From Acinetobacter bereziniae LMG 1003 = CIP 70.12 (GTDB lineage Bacteria; Pseudomonadota; Gammaproteobacteria; Pseudomonadales; Moraxellaceae): a stretch of 64,000 nucleotides of DNA. The translations under genes were made by a program, and so were the position numbers. Below the pieces are notes generated by a model. It saw nothing but the letters and a program-made list of their open reading frames with translations. It was not told the origin of the DNA and made no database searches. Below are positions 45,564 to 54,422 of the stretch, piece after piece. Positions within the stretch are counted from its first letter, which is position 1, and each line of letters opens with the position of its first letter. The stretch spans positions 12,822 through 76,821 of the forward strand of contig NZ_KB849756.1 in assembly GCF_000368925.1 (NCBI RefSeq), written 5' to 3'.

Positions 45564-45588
45564 TCATGCGCTAAATTTTAGCGCATGA
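45564..45588. promoter_or_regulatory. Perfect 25-bp palindrome in the receptor leader
   Basis: 12-bp arms TCATGCGCTAAA and its exact complement around a single T. It is too tight for a good RNA hairpin loop and sits 26-50 bp before the receptor ATG, so a protein operator is the better reading. The owning regulator is unknown. Confidence 0.6.
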
Positions 45589-45903
45589 GTATTCACAATT
45601 TTTTCTCATTGAACAAGCATTTCTATGCCATATTTAAGAATAATTCATGTTTTTATTGTGCATGAAATCCATAATTTATTTATGTATATTACGATAAGCC
45701 ATCTTTCTGTTTGCGTTATTTTTCAGCCGTTTTTTATTAAGTACTTTAGACCTTTTACGAAAGTCATTTTAGAAATTAGGGACATGTCACTGCGCGACTA
45801 GACGCTTGAAGTCAATATCATTGAATTTTATTATTTTTTATATTTCATAAAACTATTAGAGCTCTTGCATTAGTCAAAATTTGAGCAGCTGTGATCTTTG
45901 TTA

Positions 45904-46236
45904 TATAGTCAATCTGTTGAAAAATTCATACAGTAGAATATCATTTCTCTTGATCAATAAAATTAAAGCGATCAATATATTGTTTGATGATATAAGCCTT
46001 GCACTGCCACGCTTTAGCTCTAAAGTTTAAATTGTTTTGTGTAGGCGATACTCTACTTTTCAGAGATGAAAAGTAACAAAAATCTTCCGTTGAGCGAGGG
46101 GGTACATCCTAATACCCCCGCTCAACATGGCGACATCCATGTCGCCTCGTGATAGCAAGACTGTTTATGATTCAAAAGTACAAAATAAATGAATCATCCA
46201 AATCACTTGTATGAATAATCAGGCGGTTTGACTATA
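45904..46236. mobile_element. Putative MITE with TA target duplication
   Basis: A 333-bp non-coding element. Ends: TATAGTCAA at 45904 and its complement TTGACTATA ending 46236, both flanked by TA. Counting the flanks, 12 bp are identical, and a second block, TTCATACA, recurs 12 nt further in at both ends (24 of 32 positions). Inside are three stem-loops: TACTTTTCA (46054-46075), TTGAGCG with GGGGGTA (46090-46125) and GGCGACAT (46129-46146). No open frame. TA duplication and end-only symmetry fit a non-autonomous IS630/Tc1-type element. The ends differ from those of the IS at 46965, so another transposase would be its parent. Confidence 0.6.
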
Positions 46237-46985
46237 TAAGGTATTGCATATAGCTAAATGCCCAAAAACCTACTTTCACAAGAGGTCTATTATAAAATAG
46301 TTTATACTTTCGCAAGAAATATAGTGTTTTTAATTTGATTTTAATTTATGTTAAACAGCAATTAAATTTATATTTTTAGAGTAAATTAATGATAAACTAT
46401 ATCCGAACGTTTTATATTGAGTCTAAAATTAAAAAAACAGTAGATTTGGAGCTAAACAAATACAATTACTTTAATTTAATAAAAAAATTTAAAAATGAAA
46501 ATTTTATTAGCGCAAAAGAATTACTAAGATTAGATATTCTATTGGATTCATATACATATTCAGTAAAATTAAGACCCCTAGATGGCAATCTTACAAACAG
46601 TAGAACAGAACTAGAAAAATATCTGAAACTTCTTATAAAAAAAGATCTTGAAAGAAAATATATTAATTTAAGAGATGTCGGCTTTTTATCATGCTCACGA
46701 GATGAAGGTCTTTTTTCAGATTATACTAATATTTCTAGTTGGTGGCTTGCAACATTGTTTAAAGGAAAGAAAAGCTTATCAGATGAAAAACGAGAAAAAT
46801 ATCTAAAATTTAATCAAGAACAGATATCAGAAACTATTATAGACAAGGAAAACCCATCACCTGATAGTTTTACAGATAATCATCAGGATTTTTATAAATT
46901 TCAATGGCATAATAAGATTATGGCTAATAATAGTGGTGGCTCTCACCGTTTAGGACGCGTTATATAGCTAGTTAAATAAACTATG

Positions 46986-47534
46986 CTACATTTGATTAAA
47001 CCCAATATCTAAAGCCTCAAGAATAGTTTTCTGTTGTTGGCTAACAATATGTCTGACTTTTCTTTTTAGTATAGACCAAGCTTTTTCAATTGGATTGAGG
47101 TCTGGACTATAAGCAGGCAAATACATCAGCCTAGCATTGTACTGGCGAGCCAATTCCTCAATTTTTCGACCTTTGTGAATAGAAGCATTATCTAAAATTA
47201 GTAAATATTTTTGAGGCTGACCATTTTTATCTCTTGTTAGATCTTCAAGTAAATATTCAAGCCAGCCAGTAAAAGTATTGCGATCACATGAGCCCTTAAA
47301 AATTAGGGGAGCAATGAATTTAAACGTTGCACTTGATCGAACAGCACTGATTATATTTAGTCTACTTCCATGCCCACCTGTTCTTAATGCACGACAACGT
47401 TTTCCTTTCTCAGACCAACCATATTCAGCAACCTCATTGGTATTTATACCTGATTCATCAATGTATAAAATATACTCTTCACCATATTGCTGTTTCCATT
47501 GTGGTAGGAACCATTGGAATACTGCTCGTCCTAT
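46986..47534 (-). CDS. IS630-type transposase OrfB (DDE domain)
   Basis: About 182 codons in the frame one base back from OrfA; it has no good start of its own, so it is probably made by frameshift. All three catalytic acids are present: Asp in YILYIDESG, Asp in LLILDNASIHKG and Glu in YSPDLNPIEKAW. It ends in ALDIGFNQM with TAG at 46986-46988. The reading was made by hand on the reverse strand. Confidence 0.82.
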   Translation of the reverse strand: MGRAVFQWFLPQWKQQYGEEYILYIDESGINTNEVAEYGWSEKGKRCRALRTGGHGSRLNIISAVRSSATFKFIAPLIFKGSCDRNTFTGWLEYLLEDLTRDKNGQPQKYLLILDNASIHKGRKIEELARQYNARLMYLPAYSPDLNPIEKAWSILKRKVRHIVSQQQKTILEALDIGFNQM

Positions 47535-47908
47535 TTTGCAGGCTTGTCTGTAGAGAAAACTCTTTTTTTATAACTCCACCCCAGCTTTTTTAAAGCAAAT
47601 AAGATATTGGCATAGCTGACGGAATAACCAAATCTTTGCTCAAATAATGGCACCAGATCTTTAGCCTGTGAAAATGATGTTGTTTCAACAAAGATTTTGA
47701 AAGCCTTTAGGTCTTTAATTTTATAGGGTCGACCTGCTTTTTCGGGATGTGGTCTATTCGCATTTCCTTGGAGATGTTCGAGCTGAATCCAGAGATCTAA
47801 AGTCGTTCTTGCAATCTTAAAAACAGTACATGTTTTAGACTTATTCTGGCATTCTTTGTAGTAGTCTAGAGCTTTGTATCGAAGATCATTGGAGTATGGC
47901 TTAGGCAT
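47531..47908 (-). CDS. IS630-type transposase OrfA (DNA-binding half)
   Basis: 125 residues. N-terminal helix-turn-helix (MPKPYSNDLRYKALDYY, CTVFKIARTTLDLWIQ) followed by a winged-helix-like part with GRPYKIKDLKAFKIF. It stops with TAG at 47531-47533 just after PAK. It is joined to OrfB by a -1 shift at GCAAAATAG: the codon AAA is followed by ATA GGA in the OrfB frame. In IS630 elements the fused protein is the active transposase. Confidence 0.85.
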   Translation of the reverse strand: MPKPYSNDLRYKALDYYKECQNKSKTCTVFKIARTTLDLWIQLEHLQGNANRPHPEKAGRPYKIKDLKAFKIFVETTSFSQAKDLVPLFEQRFGYSVSYANILFALKKLGWSYKKRVFSTDKPAK

Positions 47909-48334
47909 AACAGCAGTCAGTAAGGTTTTTTTTATAGTGTAGCAAACTTTATATATTTAGCTATAACGCTATGTAATGAGTTTGATCATAATGAATTTTA
48001 TGAAACTAATCTTCATAGCTTTTATATAGATAATTTAATTTTAGATACATTATTTGAAAAATATTGCCTTTTTATAGTTTTTAAAGATGAATCAATTATT
48101 CATTTTATAAACTTTATTTACTCAAAAAAAATTTAAGCATATACGCTTGATTTAGAAAATTTTCAAATTCTAATAATTAAAAAGGATAATACTTCTTCAA
48201 GCATATGTTCGATTTTAAATAATCAGCAGAATATTAAAGAATTTCTGGAGGAATTTATGATCTGAATAGTCATTAAAAAAAGCGAGATATACCTAATTTT
48301 TTATTTAAGCTGATTGATGCAAAAGTTTGTGTAA

Positions 48335-49138
48335 TCACTTCATTATGGATTTTCGAATTTCTCGTGGTGTCATTCCAAATAAAACTTTGAATTGTTCTGT
48401 AAATCTTGATTGGGATTGATAACCACATTGATTAGCAATGTGACCAATATTCAATTGAGTCGTTTGCAACAAATGTAATCCATAGCTTAAACGTGTTCTA
48501 CTCCGAATATCTTGAATATTCTCACCTTCATTTTTTAATTTACGTCTCAAGGTCGAACTACTCATAAAAAGATCTGCTGCAATTAACTCAGCAGTCCAAT
48601 CCAAAGTTAGATTATTTGCGATCATGCGATGTATTTTTTCACTGAACCGATGGATTTGATTGATATTGGAAACATCGCGATATCCAAGATAATAAAGAAT
48701 GCTCAACAGTTCTTTTTTTCTATATTTCAGCACTCCTACTGAGGACATTATTGCGAGTTGCATATATTGTAAAAGTGCAGTTTTAAGGATTGTATTAATA
48801 TCCCCCTGTAGATATTCAACAGGCTGCTGAGGGTTCATTGGCAAGTCAGTAAAATCCTCTTGCTCAAAATCGATCAGCACAGCAAAATATTCCTCTTGAT
48901 GGGGTATATTTCTCATATCTATACGTGAGCTATTCGATAAAAATACAAAAGTTCCTGATTGGCATGTGACCAATTCCGATTTACCTAATTGTTTCTCACC
49001 ATTTAAAATAAAGATAAGCAATGGCTTTATAATTGGTACGTTACTAATCATTTGTTCTTTATGGGAACAATAAATTGAAAAGGGTAAATATTGCTGTTGA
49101 TTGATCGCTGTTTTAGCTATAGCAATGAGGTCATTCAT
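48335..49138 (-). CDS. AraC family regulator
   Basis: 267 residues. The N-terminal effector part (about 1-155) has no strong signature. The C-terminal AraC/XylS DNA-binding domain has two HTHs: LTLDWTAELIAADLFMSSSTLRRKLKNEG, then LNIGHIANQCGYQSQSRFTEQFKVLFGMTPREIRK. Its nearest neighbour in the same direction is the exported YbhB-like gene, ending or starting about 70 bp away, which could be a target. It lies beside the IS-disrupted gene. The ligand is unknown. Confidence 0.87.
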   Translation of the reverse strand: MNDLIAIAKTAINQQQYLPFSIYCSHKEQMISNVPIIKPLLIFILNGEKQLGKSELVTCQSGTFVFLSNSSRIDMRNIPHQEEYFAVLIDFEQEDFTDLPMNPQQPVEYLQGDINTILKTALLQYMQLAIMSSVGVLKYRKKELLSILYYLGYRDVSNINQIHRFSEKIHRMIANNLTLDWTAELIAADLFMSSSTLRRKLKNEGENIQDIRSRTRLSYGLHLLQTTQLNIGHIANQCGYQSQSRFTEQFKVLFGMTPREIRKSIMK

Positions 49139-49211
49139 GATTGAATATTTGGAATGTAATCATGATTTTAATTACATTCCACTCCTTTCAAATTAGATTA
49201 TTTAATAGCCC

Positions 49212-49754
49212 CTATCTTTGATAAAGAGCTTCGATTGTACTTGATGCAAGACTATGCGCTTTAACCATGTAGCCTGTTAATGCACCTGATGCACCTTTGG
49301 GTAGATCTAGCTTCTCAGAAAGTGCGTAGACCGTAAATTGATAACGATGAATCCCATGACCTTTTGGTGGACAAGCTCCGCCAAATCCAGTTTGTCCAAA
49401 ATCATTTGTTAAATTTATGACTCCTTTAGATTCTAATTTTCCATGACCTGATGGAATCGAAGTGACTTCGGTGGGTATATTGACTACTTGCCAATGCCAC
49501 CATCCACTGCCTGAGGGAGCATCTGGATCATAAACCATAATCGCATAAGCTTTGGTTGCTTTTGGCGCCCCACTCCAAGACAGCTGTGGAGATTTGTTTT
49601 CACCTGAACACCCAAAGCCTTGGTATTCATGTTTCTTTTTCATGATTTCTCCCTGCGTGATGTCTGTACTTTTGAGCTTGAACTCATCCGCATAGGTAAA
49701 GCCTGAAAAAATACTGAGCAACGGAAATATAAATTTCACAATGTTTTTATTCAT
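49212..49754 (-). CDS. Exported YbhB/YbcL (PEBP-like) protein
   Basis: 180 residues. A signal peptide (MNKNIVKFIFPLLSIFSGFTYA, cut about residue 22) precedes a phosphatidylethanolamine-binding-protein fold: SPQLSWSGAPKATKAYAIMVYDPDAPSGSGWWHWQVVNIP, then the GFGGACPPKGHGIHRYQFTVYAL ligand-site stretch. The frame begins at 49781, but AGGATAAACTT places the start at 49754. Bacterial members are periplasmic or secreted with no settled function. It lies upstream of the AraC gene in the same direction, 73 bp apart. Confidence 0.88.
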   Translation of the reverse strand: MNKNIVKFIFPLLSIFSGFTYADEFKLKSTDITQGEIMKKKHEYQGFGCSGENKSPQLSWSGAPKATKAYAIMVYDPDAPSGSGWWHWQVVNIPTEVTSIPSGHGKLESKGVINLTNDFGQTGFGGACPPKGHGIHRYQFTVYALSEKLDLPKGASGALTGYMVKAHSLASSTIEALYQR

Positions 49755-50101
49755 TAAGTTTATCCTGTCTAAATACAGCATCTTAATGTTTTTAATAAAA
49801 TTTAATTCTCTCTAAGTTGCCATTTTTTCGCCTAAATCAATCATTCTTAATTATATTGGAAAATATATTGAAAAATATGTCGATAAATAGCTGATATGAA
49901 ATTGATTACAATCAAAAATGTACTCATCGATGATGCTCTAAATGACTGCTAATCTAGCAATAGTATAAAACCCATCTTTATACTGATACCATGATGGATT
50001 TCAAATATTAATTTAAAACTTCATTTTTAAATGATTTATTGTAATACAAGATATTGATTTAAATTTTGTAGGGCAAAATTAAAATTGGTGAAGGATAAGT
50101 T

Positions 50102-50295
50102 GCCGCAACTATTTTTGCGTGTGAATATGACCCAGTCAGAGATGATGCTGAGCGTTATGCCGAAAGATTAAAAATGCAGGTATTGATGTGAAATTACATC
50201 TGTTAACTGGAATGATTCATGGAGCAATTCATATGACCGCAATCACCTCAGAAGCCCGAAAAATTTATCAAAAAATTGAGTTAGCTATAGACTAA
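50102..50295 (+). pseudogene. C-terminal remnant of an alpha/beta-hydrolase (esterase)
   Basis: The first frame reads AATIFACEYDPVRDDAERYAERLK, then a one-base deletion in an A-run near 50170 shifts to NAGIDVKLHLLTGMIHGAIHM and on to a stop at 50293-50295. This is the C-terminal end of a hormone-sensitive-lipase-type esterase: the Asp of the catalytic triad in EYDPVRD and the His in GMIHGA. The N-terminal two thirds are missing, a stop lies directly upstream, and the frame is broken, so the gene is dead. It may be a relic of an ester hydrolase once linked to aromatic degradation. Confidence 0.72.
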
Positions 50296-50377
50296 GGCTG
50301 AACCAATACGACAAGACTTAAGCAAGTTCAAAAGGTCAGTCTCTCAATATTTTTGTTTTAAATGTTTCATACAACCC

Positions 50378-50409
50378 AAACAGCCTGTTATTCATCGAAC
50401 AGGCTGTTT
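50378..50409. terminator. Hairpin after the acetamidase-family gene
   Basis: 12-bp perfect stem AAACAGCCTGTT and complement with an 8-nt loop, 23 bp beyond the minus-strand stop codon. It has short T/A flanks and may act in both directions. Confidence 0.6.
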
Positions 50410-50431
50410 TGAACGATATAGCTATATCAAT

Positions 50432-51673
50432 TTAAGGTGTTGTTGCTTTACTTGCATCTTCAGCAAACTCTCTAAAATCAGCTTTTCGAATTTTAGCGTG
50501 AATACCCTTGGTTTTATCGACGACTTGAGACACTTCAAAATCAGTTGCAGCACTTAAGTAAGCATAAGCAATTGCTTCATCAATGCCATATTCTTTATTT
50601 AAGAAACGAATTGCTTCTCGTGTAGACTTTTTCATCGCTTCGTCAAGGTCAGGGTCTAAACCGGGTGTGATCCAAAACTCAGCATTTTCTGCTAAGGGTT
50701 GTACAATCTCTTGCCCCGGAATCTTATCTTTACCTGCTTTTAACAAAGTAAACTTTAAGGTCGCACGAGCAGAAGCCTCTAATGCAGTTAAAGCGACTTC
50801 ACCATCACCTTGTGCAAAATGACTATCGCCTGTGTAAAACAAAGCCCCTGCAACTTGAACAGGATAGTAAGCTGTAGACCCAGCGCCTAATTCATTAATA
50901 TCAATATTACCACCATACATTGCAGGTGGGACTGAATGAACGGGTTCTGAAGTATTCGGTGCTACACCCATGATGCCCATGAACGGGCTCAACGGGAATC
51001 GAATCGACTTACCTGATTCAGTTTTTAATACACCTTCATATTCACCTTTGGCATTTTTTTCGATGGGGGTAAATACTGAAACATTGCCATAGCGTTCTGG
51101 ATGTTCGGCTGAAGCATCCGCCTGTTGCGGTTTTTTAGGAAACTCACCAACCAAAGCGCCTTTGCCATGACGATTTGAAATCACCCCATAAGGCACACGA
51201 GGTTCAACTTTAATCACTTCGACTTTTAAAATATCACCGGGTTGTGCGCCTTGAATTGCAATTGGACCAGTCACGATGTGTGGTCCATCTTTATGAAAAT
51301 CATGCTTTAGATGCGATTTGGTAATAGTTTTTGCTTCATCTAAAATATATTCATCTGGAACACCCTTAGACTTAAAGAATTTTTCTGCATCTCGTCCTTG
51401 ATCTTCAAGCAAGCCTTCATGTGAAACCGTATCGAATGTCACGGTACTTCCTGATGGCACCGAAAGTACAGGTTTAGCATCTTTATTTGGTAGGTATCCC
51501 CACGTTATCGTACTCAAGGTCGAAGGAACATAATAGTTACCTTTATATTCACCTTCTTTAAGCTGAACGGGTTTAGTGGAAAGCTGTTTAAGAACATTAA
51601 AATTATCTGCTTGAGCGACTGAAGAACCGAGAGTGGCAAAAATAAATAAAGACAAAACCGTGTGCTTAAACAT
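50432..51673 (-). CDS. Exported acetamidase/formamidase family protein
   Basis: 413 residues. Signal peptide cut near residue 22 (GSSVAQA), then an acetamidase/formamidase (FmdA/AmdA-like) domain: GPIAIQGAQPGDILKVEVIKVEP, then HSVPPAMYGGNIDINELGAGSTAYYPVQVAGALFYTGDSHFAQGDGEVALTALE. The last stretch is the family's metal and active-site region (GDSHFAQGDGE). Cytoplasmic relatives hydrolyse formamide or short amides; an exported form points to a periplasmic amide or another substrate. It lies about 220 bp downstream of the MHS carrier in the same direction. The exact substrate is unknown. Confidence 0.85.
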   Translation of the reverse strand: MFKHTVLSLFIFATLGSSVAQADNFNVLKQLSTKPVQLKEGEYKGNYYVPSTLSTITWGYLPNKDAKPVLSVPSGSTVTFDTVSHEGLLEDQGRDAEKFFKSKGVPDEYILDEAKTITKSHLKHDFHKDGPHIVTGPIAIQGAQPGDILKVEVIKVEPRVPYGVISNRHGKGALVGEFPKKPQQADASAEHPERYGNVSVFTPIEKNAKGEYEGVLKTESGKSIRFPLSPFMGIMGVAPNTSEPVHSVPPAMYGGNIDINELGAGSTAYYPVQVAGALFYTGDSHFAQGDGEVALTALEASARATLKFTLLKAGKDKIPGQEIVQPLAENAEFWITPGLDPDLDEAMKKSTREAIRFLNKEYGIDEAIAYAYLSAATDFEVSQVVDKTKGIHAKIRKADFREFAEDASKATTP

Positions 51674-51894
51674 GTAACAGCCCCTTAATCATTGAAAAAT
51701 AAAAATATTGTGCATGTGAAGTACAGCAAGTTTCATGCCATAGCAAAAAATCACAGGATTTAGAGGTTTTCAATTGAAAATGTGCTGTTTAAAGCCATAG
51801 TTATGAACCAATAACGGGCATTTTTTAATTATTGGTAAAAAAACAGCAACATGAATTTAGCATAAGCTGTCCATGTTGCTGAGGATTTTAAATT

Positions 51895-53232
51895 TTATGA
51901 GGATTTAATTTCTTTTTGTGCAAAAGACTTTGCTTTGTTTGGAAATACATCAGGCTTTAAGAATGATGATGTAATGATGGCAATCACAGCAAAACTGACG
52001 ATATAAGTGATGACCAAATGTATGCTACCACCACCGATACTTAAAAGTTTTGTCGCAATCAAAGGAGCTAAACCTCCACCCAATACACCCGCAAACTGTA
52101 CAGAGATCGAAATACCACTATAACGAATTTCAGCAGGGAATTGACGCGCAAAAAGCTGAGATTGTGGTGCATACATAATTGGGAATACAACGCCAATTGC
52201 CAATACAATCGCAGTCCAAACCAGCACAGGATCTTTGGTATTCAACATGGCAAAGAATGGATAGCTATACAGTGCTAAGACGCATAGACCAAACCTAAAC
52301 ATATTCCGTTGACCGACCTTGTCTGATAAATGTCCACACAGTGGGGTCATGACCATTATTACCCCTGCACCACAAATCGTCGCAAATAATATTTCTTGTC
52401 GTGCGATACCTAACTGTGTCGTGGTATATGCCAAGGTAAAGGTTGAAGCAAGATAGAACCACGCATTTTCAGCTGCACGTGACAATATAATAGTCAATAA
52501 TTCCTTAGGATGATTTTTAAATACTTGCAATGCAGGGACTTTAATTTCTTCAGCCTGTTGTTTAACTTGCTCGAAATCTGGAGACTCCGGAACTTTAACT
52601 CGGATATACCAACCTACGCCCAATAACACAATACTGGCTAAAAACGGTATTCTCCAACCCCAGCTAAATAGTGCTTCTTCGGGTAACATTGAAACTAGCC
52701 CTAAAGCAATTGAAGCCAGCATTAGACCACCACCAGTACTGGCTTGTGGTAAGCTCCCCCAAAAACCTTTATTACCTTCAGGTGCATGCTCGACAGCCAT
52801 CAGCACTGCTCCGCCCCATTCTCCACCCATTGCCATGCCTTGGATAAAGCGCAAGATAATTAAGCAAATGGTTGCCCAATATCCAATCGACTCGAATGTA
52901 GGTAACAACCCAATCATGACGGTAGGAATACCCATTAACATTAAGGTCACCAACAACATTGATTTACGACCAATTTTGTCACCAAAATGCCCAAATACGA
53001 TCCCACCCAATGGTCGTCCAATAAAACCAACAGCATAGGTTGCAAATGCCGCAAGAACACCTGTCAAAGGGTCTAAGTTGGGAAAGAATAACTTATTAAA
53101 AATCAGTGCTGCTGCTGCACCATAGATAAAAAAGTCATACCATTCAATGGTCGTCCCCACCATACTTGAAATACCTGCTAAGCGGTGTGATGACTTTTTA
53201 TTATTCGGATTTGTTCCTTGTACATCCTTCAT
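51895..53232 (-). CDS. MFS transporter, MHS (metabolite:H+ symporter) family
   Basis: Twelve-helix carrier of 445 residues. The diagnostic start of the MHS family is GISSMVGTTIEWYDFFIYGAAAAL, followed by GRPLGGIVFGHFGDKIGRKSML (A motif) and a second motif GHLSDKVGQRN. Relatives move shikimate, 2-oxoglutarate, proline/betaine or other acids. It follows the valine-catabolic genes by 149 bp in the same direction, so it may import a branched-chain or short acid for that operon, or work with the acetamidase-family gene downstream. Confidence 0.86.
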   Translation of the reverse strand: MKDVQGTNPNNKKSSHRLAGISSMVGTTIEWYDFFIYGAAAALIFNKLFFPNLDPLTGVLAAFATYAVGFIGRPLGGIVFGHFGDKIGRKSMLLVTLMLMGIPTVMIGLLPTFESIGYWATICLIILRFIQGMAMGGEWGGAVLMAVEHAPEGNKGFWGSLPQASTGGGLMLASIALGLVSMLPEEALFSWGWRIPFLASIVLLGVGWYIRVKVPESPDFEQVKQQAEEIKVPALQVFKNHPKELLTIILSRAAENAWFYLASTFTLAYTTTQLGIARQEILFATICGAGVIMVMTPLCGHLSDKVGQRNMFRFGLCVLALYSYPFFAMLNTKDPVLVWTAIVLAIGVVFPIMYAPQSQLFARQFPAEIRYSGISISVQFAGVLGGGLAPLIATKLLSIGGGSIHLVITYIVSFAVIAIITSSFLKPDVFPNKAKSFAQKEIKSS

Positions 53233-53381
53233 TGCTCTATTCCTTCTTAACCGTTTTTTACATCCATTGAGATATATTCCATATATCTTGTATGATCCTT
53301 GGATTCACTTAAAAAATTTCTCTGATTCTCCCTTCATTTATTTGAATGAACATATTGTTTTAGCATCAGTGTGCTTTATGG

Positions 53382-54407
53382 CTAACCCAGTTCAGCCAAT
53401 ATTTTTTCTAAAACAGGATTGCTTTTTTGCCACTTTGGTTGCTTATCTTTATCAATGATTAGGGCACGAACGCCTTCTAAAATATCACCATGCTCAAACC
53501 AAATATCCTGCAAATCTCGTTCAAGTTGCATGCATTGCTGTAAAGAAAGCCCTCGACCTAAATATTGCAGTCTTAAACTGGTCTGCTTGGCCAATAAGGA
53601 ACGTTGCTGCAAGGTATTTAAAACTTGAGTTGCCCATGCTTGATGTTGTTGATCTGATTCATTGGCAAGGCTTTGTTCAATTTGATCTAAGTTCTCAAAA
53701 CCAAAATGCTTACGAATATTGTCCACCCATCCACTGAGTTCACTTTCTACAGGTCGAGTGATAAATTTTGAAATGATCTGATCAATATGATCTTTGCTTA
53801 AATGATCTGTTTGGCTTAAAGCTTCTTCTAGTGCAGGAAACTGTTGACTGGGAACATGGTAATCTATCAAATCTAGATATAAGGCATCACTACTCGTGAT
53901 CTGGTCACCTGTAGTCGCCAGATAAACGCCAATATCATCCAGCCGTGATAAGAAATGTGTGGCTGCGACATCTGGAAAGAAGCCAATCGCTGTTTCAGGC
54001 ATCGCAAAACGTGATTTTTCACTGCTGACAATAATATGGCATGCCTGAGCCAAGCCAAAACCACCACCCAAAACATAGCCATCAAGTAATACCACAACCG
54101 TTTTTTGTGAGGCACGTATACAGTTCAGCATGGCATATTCAGCAATGAAGTAACCTTTATGACCCGCTGTGCCATTTTTAAAATGATCATAGAGGTAACG
54201 AATATCACCACCTGCACAAAAAGCTTTTGGACTGTTGGATTTAATCAATATCGCCTGAATAGTTGTATCGTCTTGCCAAGTTTCGATTTGCTGATGAATA
54301 CCATTGATCATATCCAAGGTCAGCGCATTCAGACTCGATACACGATTCAAGACAATGATGCCTAAAGCGCCTTTCTGTTCAATGATTAAATGATTTTCGT
54401 GGTCCAT
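53382..54407 (-). CDS. 3-hydroxyisobutyryl-CoA hydrolase
   Basis: Crotonase-fold hydrolase of 341 residues, the length class of HIBCH rather than hydratases. Signatures: SPKAFCAGGDIRYLYD near 64, GYVLGGGFGLAQACHIIV near 111 and MPETAIGFFPDVAATHFLSRL near 138 (HIBCH usually has PDVG; here an Ala). It releases CoA from 3-hydroxyisobutyryl-CoA in valine degradation, giving the acid used by MmsB. Ribosome site AAGAGGA 7 nt before the ATG. Last of the mms operon, 15 bp after the hydratase gene. Confidence 0.9.
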   Translation of the reverse strand: MDHENHLIIEQKGALGIIVLNRVSSLNALTLDMINGIHQQIETWQDDTTIQAILIKSNSPKAFCAGGDIRYLYDHFKNGTAGHKGYFIAEYAMLNCIRASQKTVVVLLDGYVLGGGFGLAQACHIIVSSEKSRFAMPETAIGFFPDVAATHFLSRLDDIGVYLATTGDQITSSDALYLDLIDYHVPSQQFPALEEALSQTDHLSKDHIDQIISKFITRPVESELSGWVDNIRKHFGFENLDQIEQSLANESDQQHQAWATQVLNTLQQRSLLAKQTSLRLQYLGRGLSLQQCMQLERDLQDIWFEHGDILEGVRALIIDKDKQPKWQKSNPVLEKILAELG

Positions 54408-54422
54408 GATTTAATCCTCTTA

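Larger units (their letters stand above)
46965..47963 (-). mobile_element. IS630-family insertion sequence
   Basis: About 999 bp, flanked by TA direct repeats at 46963-46964 and 47964-47965. The terminal inverted repeats start TAGCTA and end in TGCTACA; 21 of 26 positions match. It carries a two-frame transposase on the minus strand (47908 to 46986). TA target duplication, an N-terminal HTH and a DDE catalytic domain with the E in LNPIEKAW are all typical of IS630/Tc1-mariner elements. All parts look intact, so it may still be active. Confidence 0.88.
46389..48265 (+). pseudogene. Unrecognised AT-rich gene split by an IS630-type insertion
   Basis: The 5' part encodes 192 residues (46389-46967), Lys/Asn/Ile-rich, ending ...NNSGGSHRLGRVI just where the IS begins. 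Removing the element with one TA copy joins codon ATA (46962-46964) in frame to 47966 and adds 56 residues (TLCNEFDHNEFYETN...) up to a TAA at 48134. Beyond that stop the same frame stays open for 42 more codons to a TGA at 48263, so an older nonsense mutation is possible. The original product would be about 248 or 291 residues. I do not recognise the family. The high AT content compared with neighbours suggests acquired DNA. No signal peptide or membrane segment is seen. Confidence 0.75.
49755..50431. other. Gap with gene remnant
   Basis: About 680 bp with no intact gene. The last third holds the esterase remnant at 50102-50295 and the hairpin at 50378-50409. The part from 49800 to 50100 is AT-rich, with no frame I can support; it may be eroded sequence of the same gene. 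Confidence 0.5.

Noticed and set aside
46054..46146. CRISPR array or phage attachment site from the clustered hairpins
   Set aside because: Stems differ in sequence and spacing; no repeat-spacer pattern and no integrase.
47278..47593. Plus-strand open frames inside the IS
   Set aside because: Antisense to the DDE transposase frame, which carries all catalytic residues.
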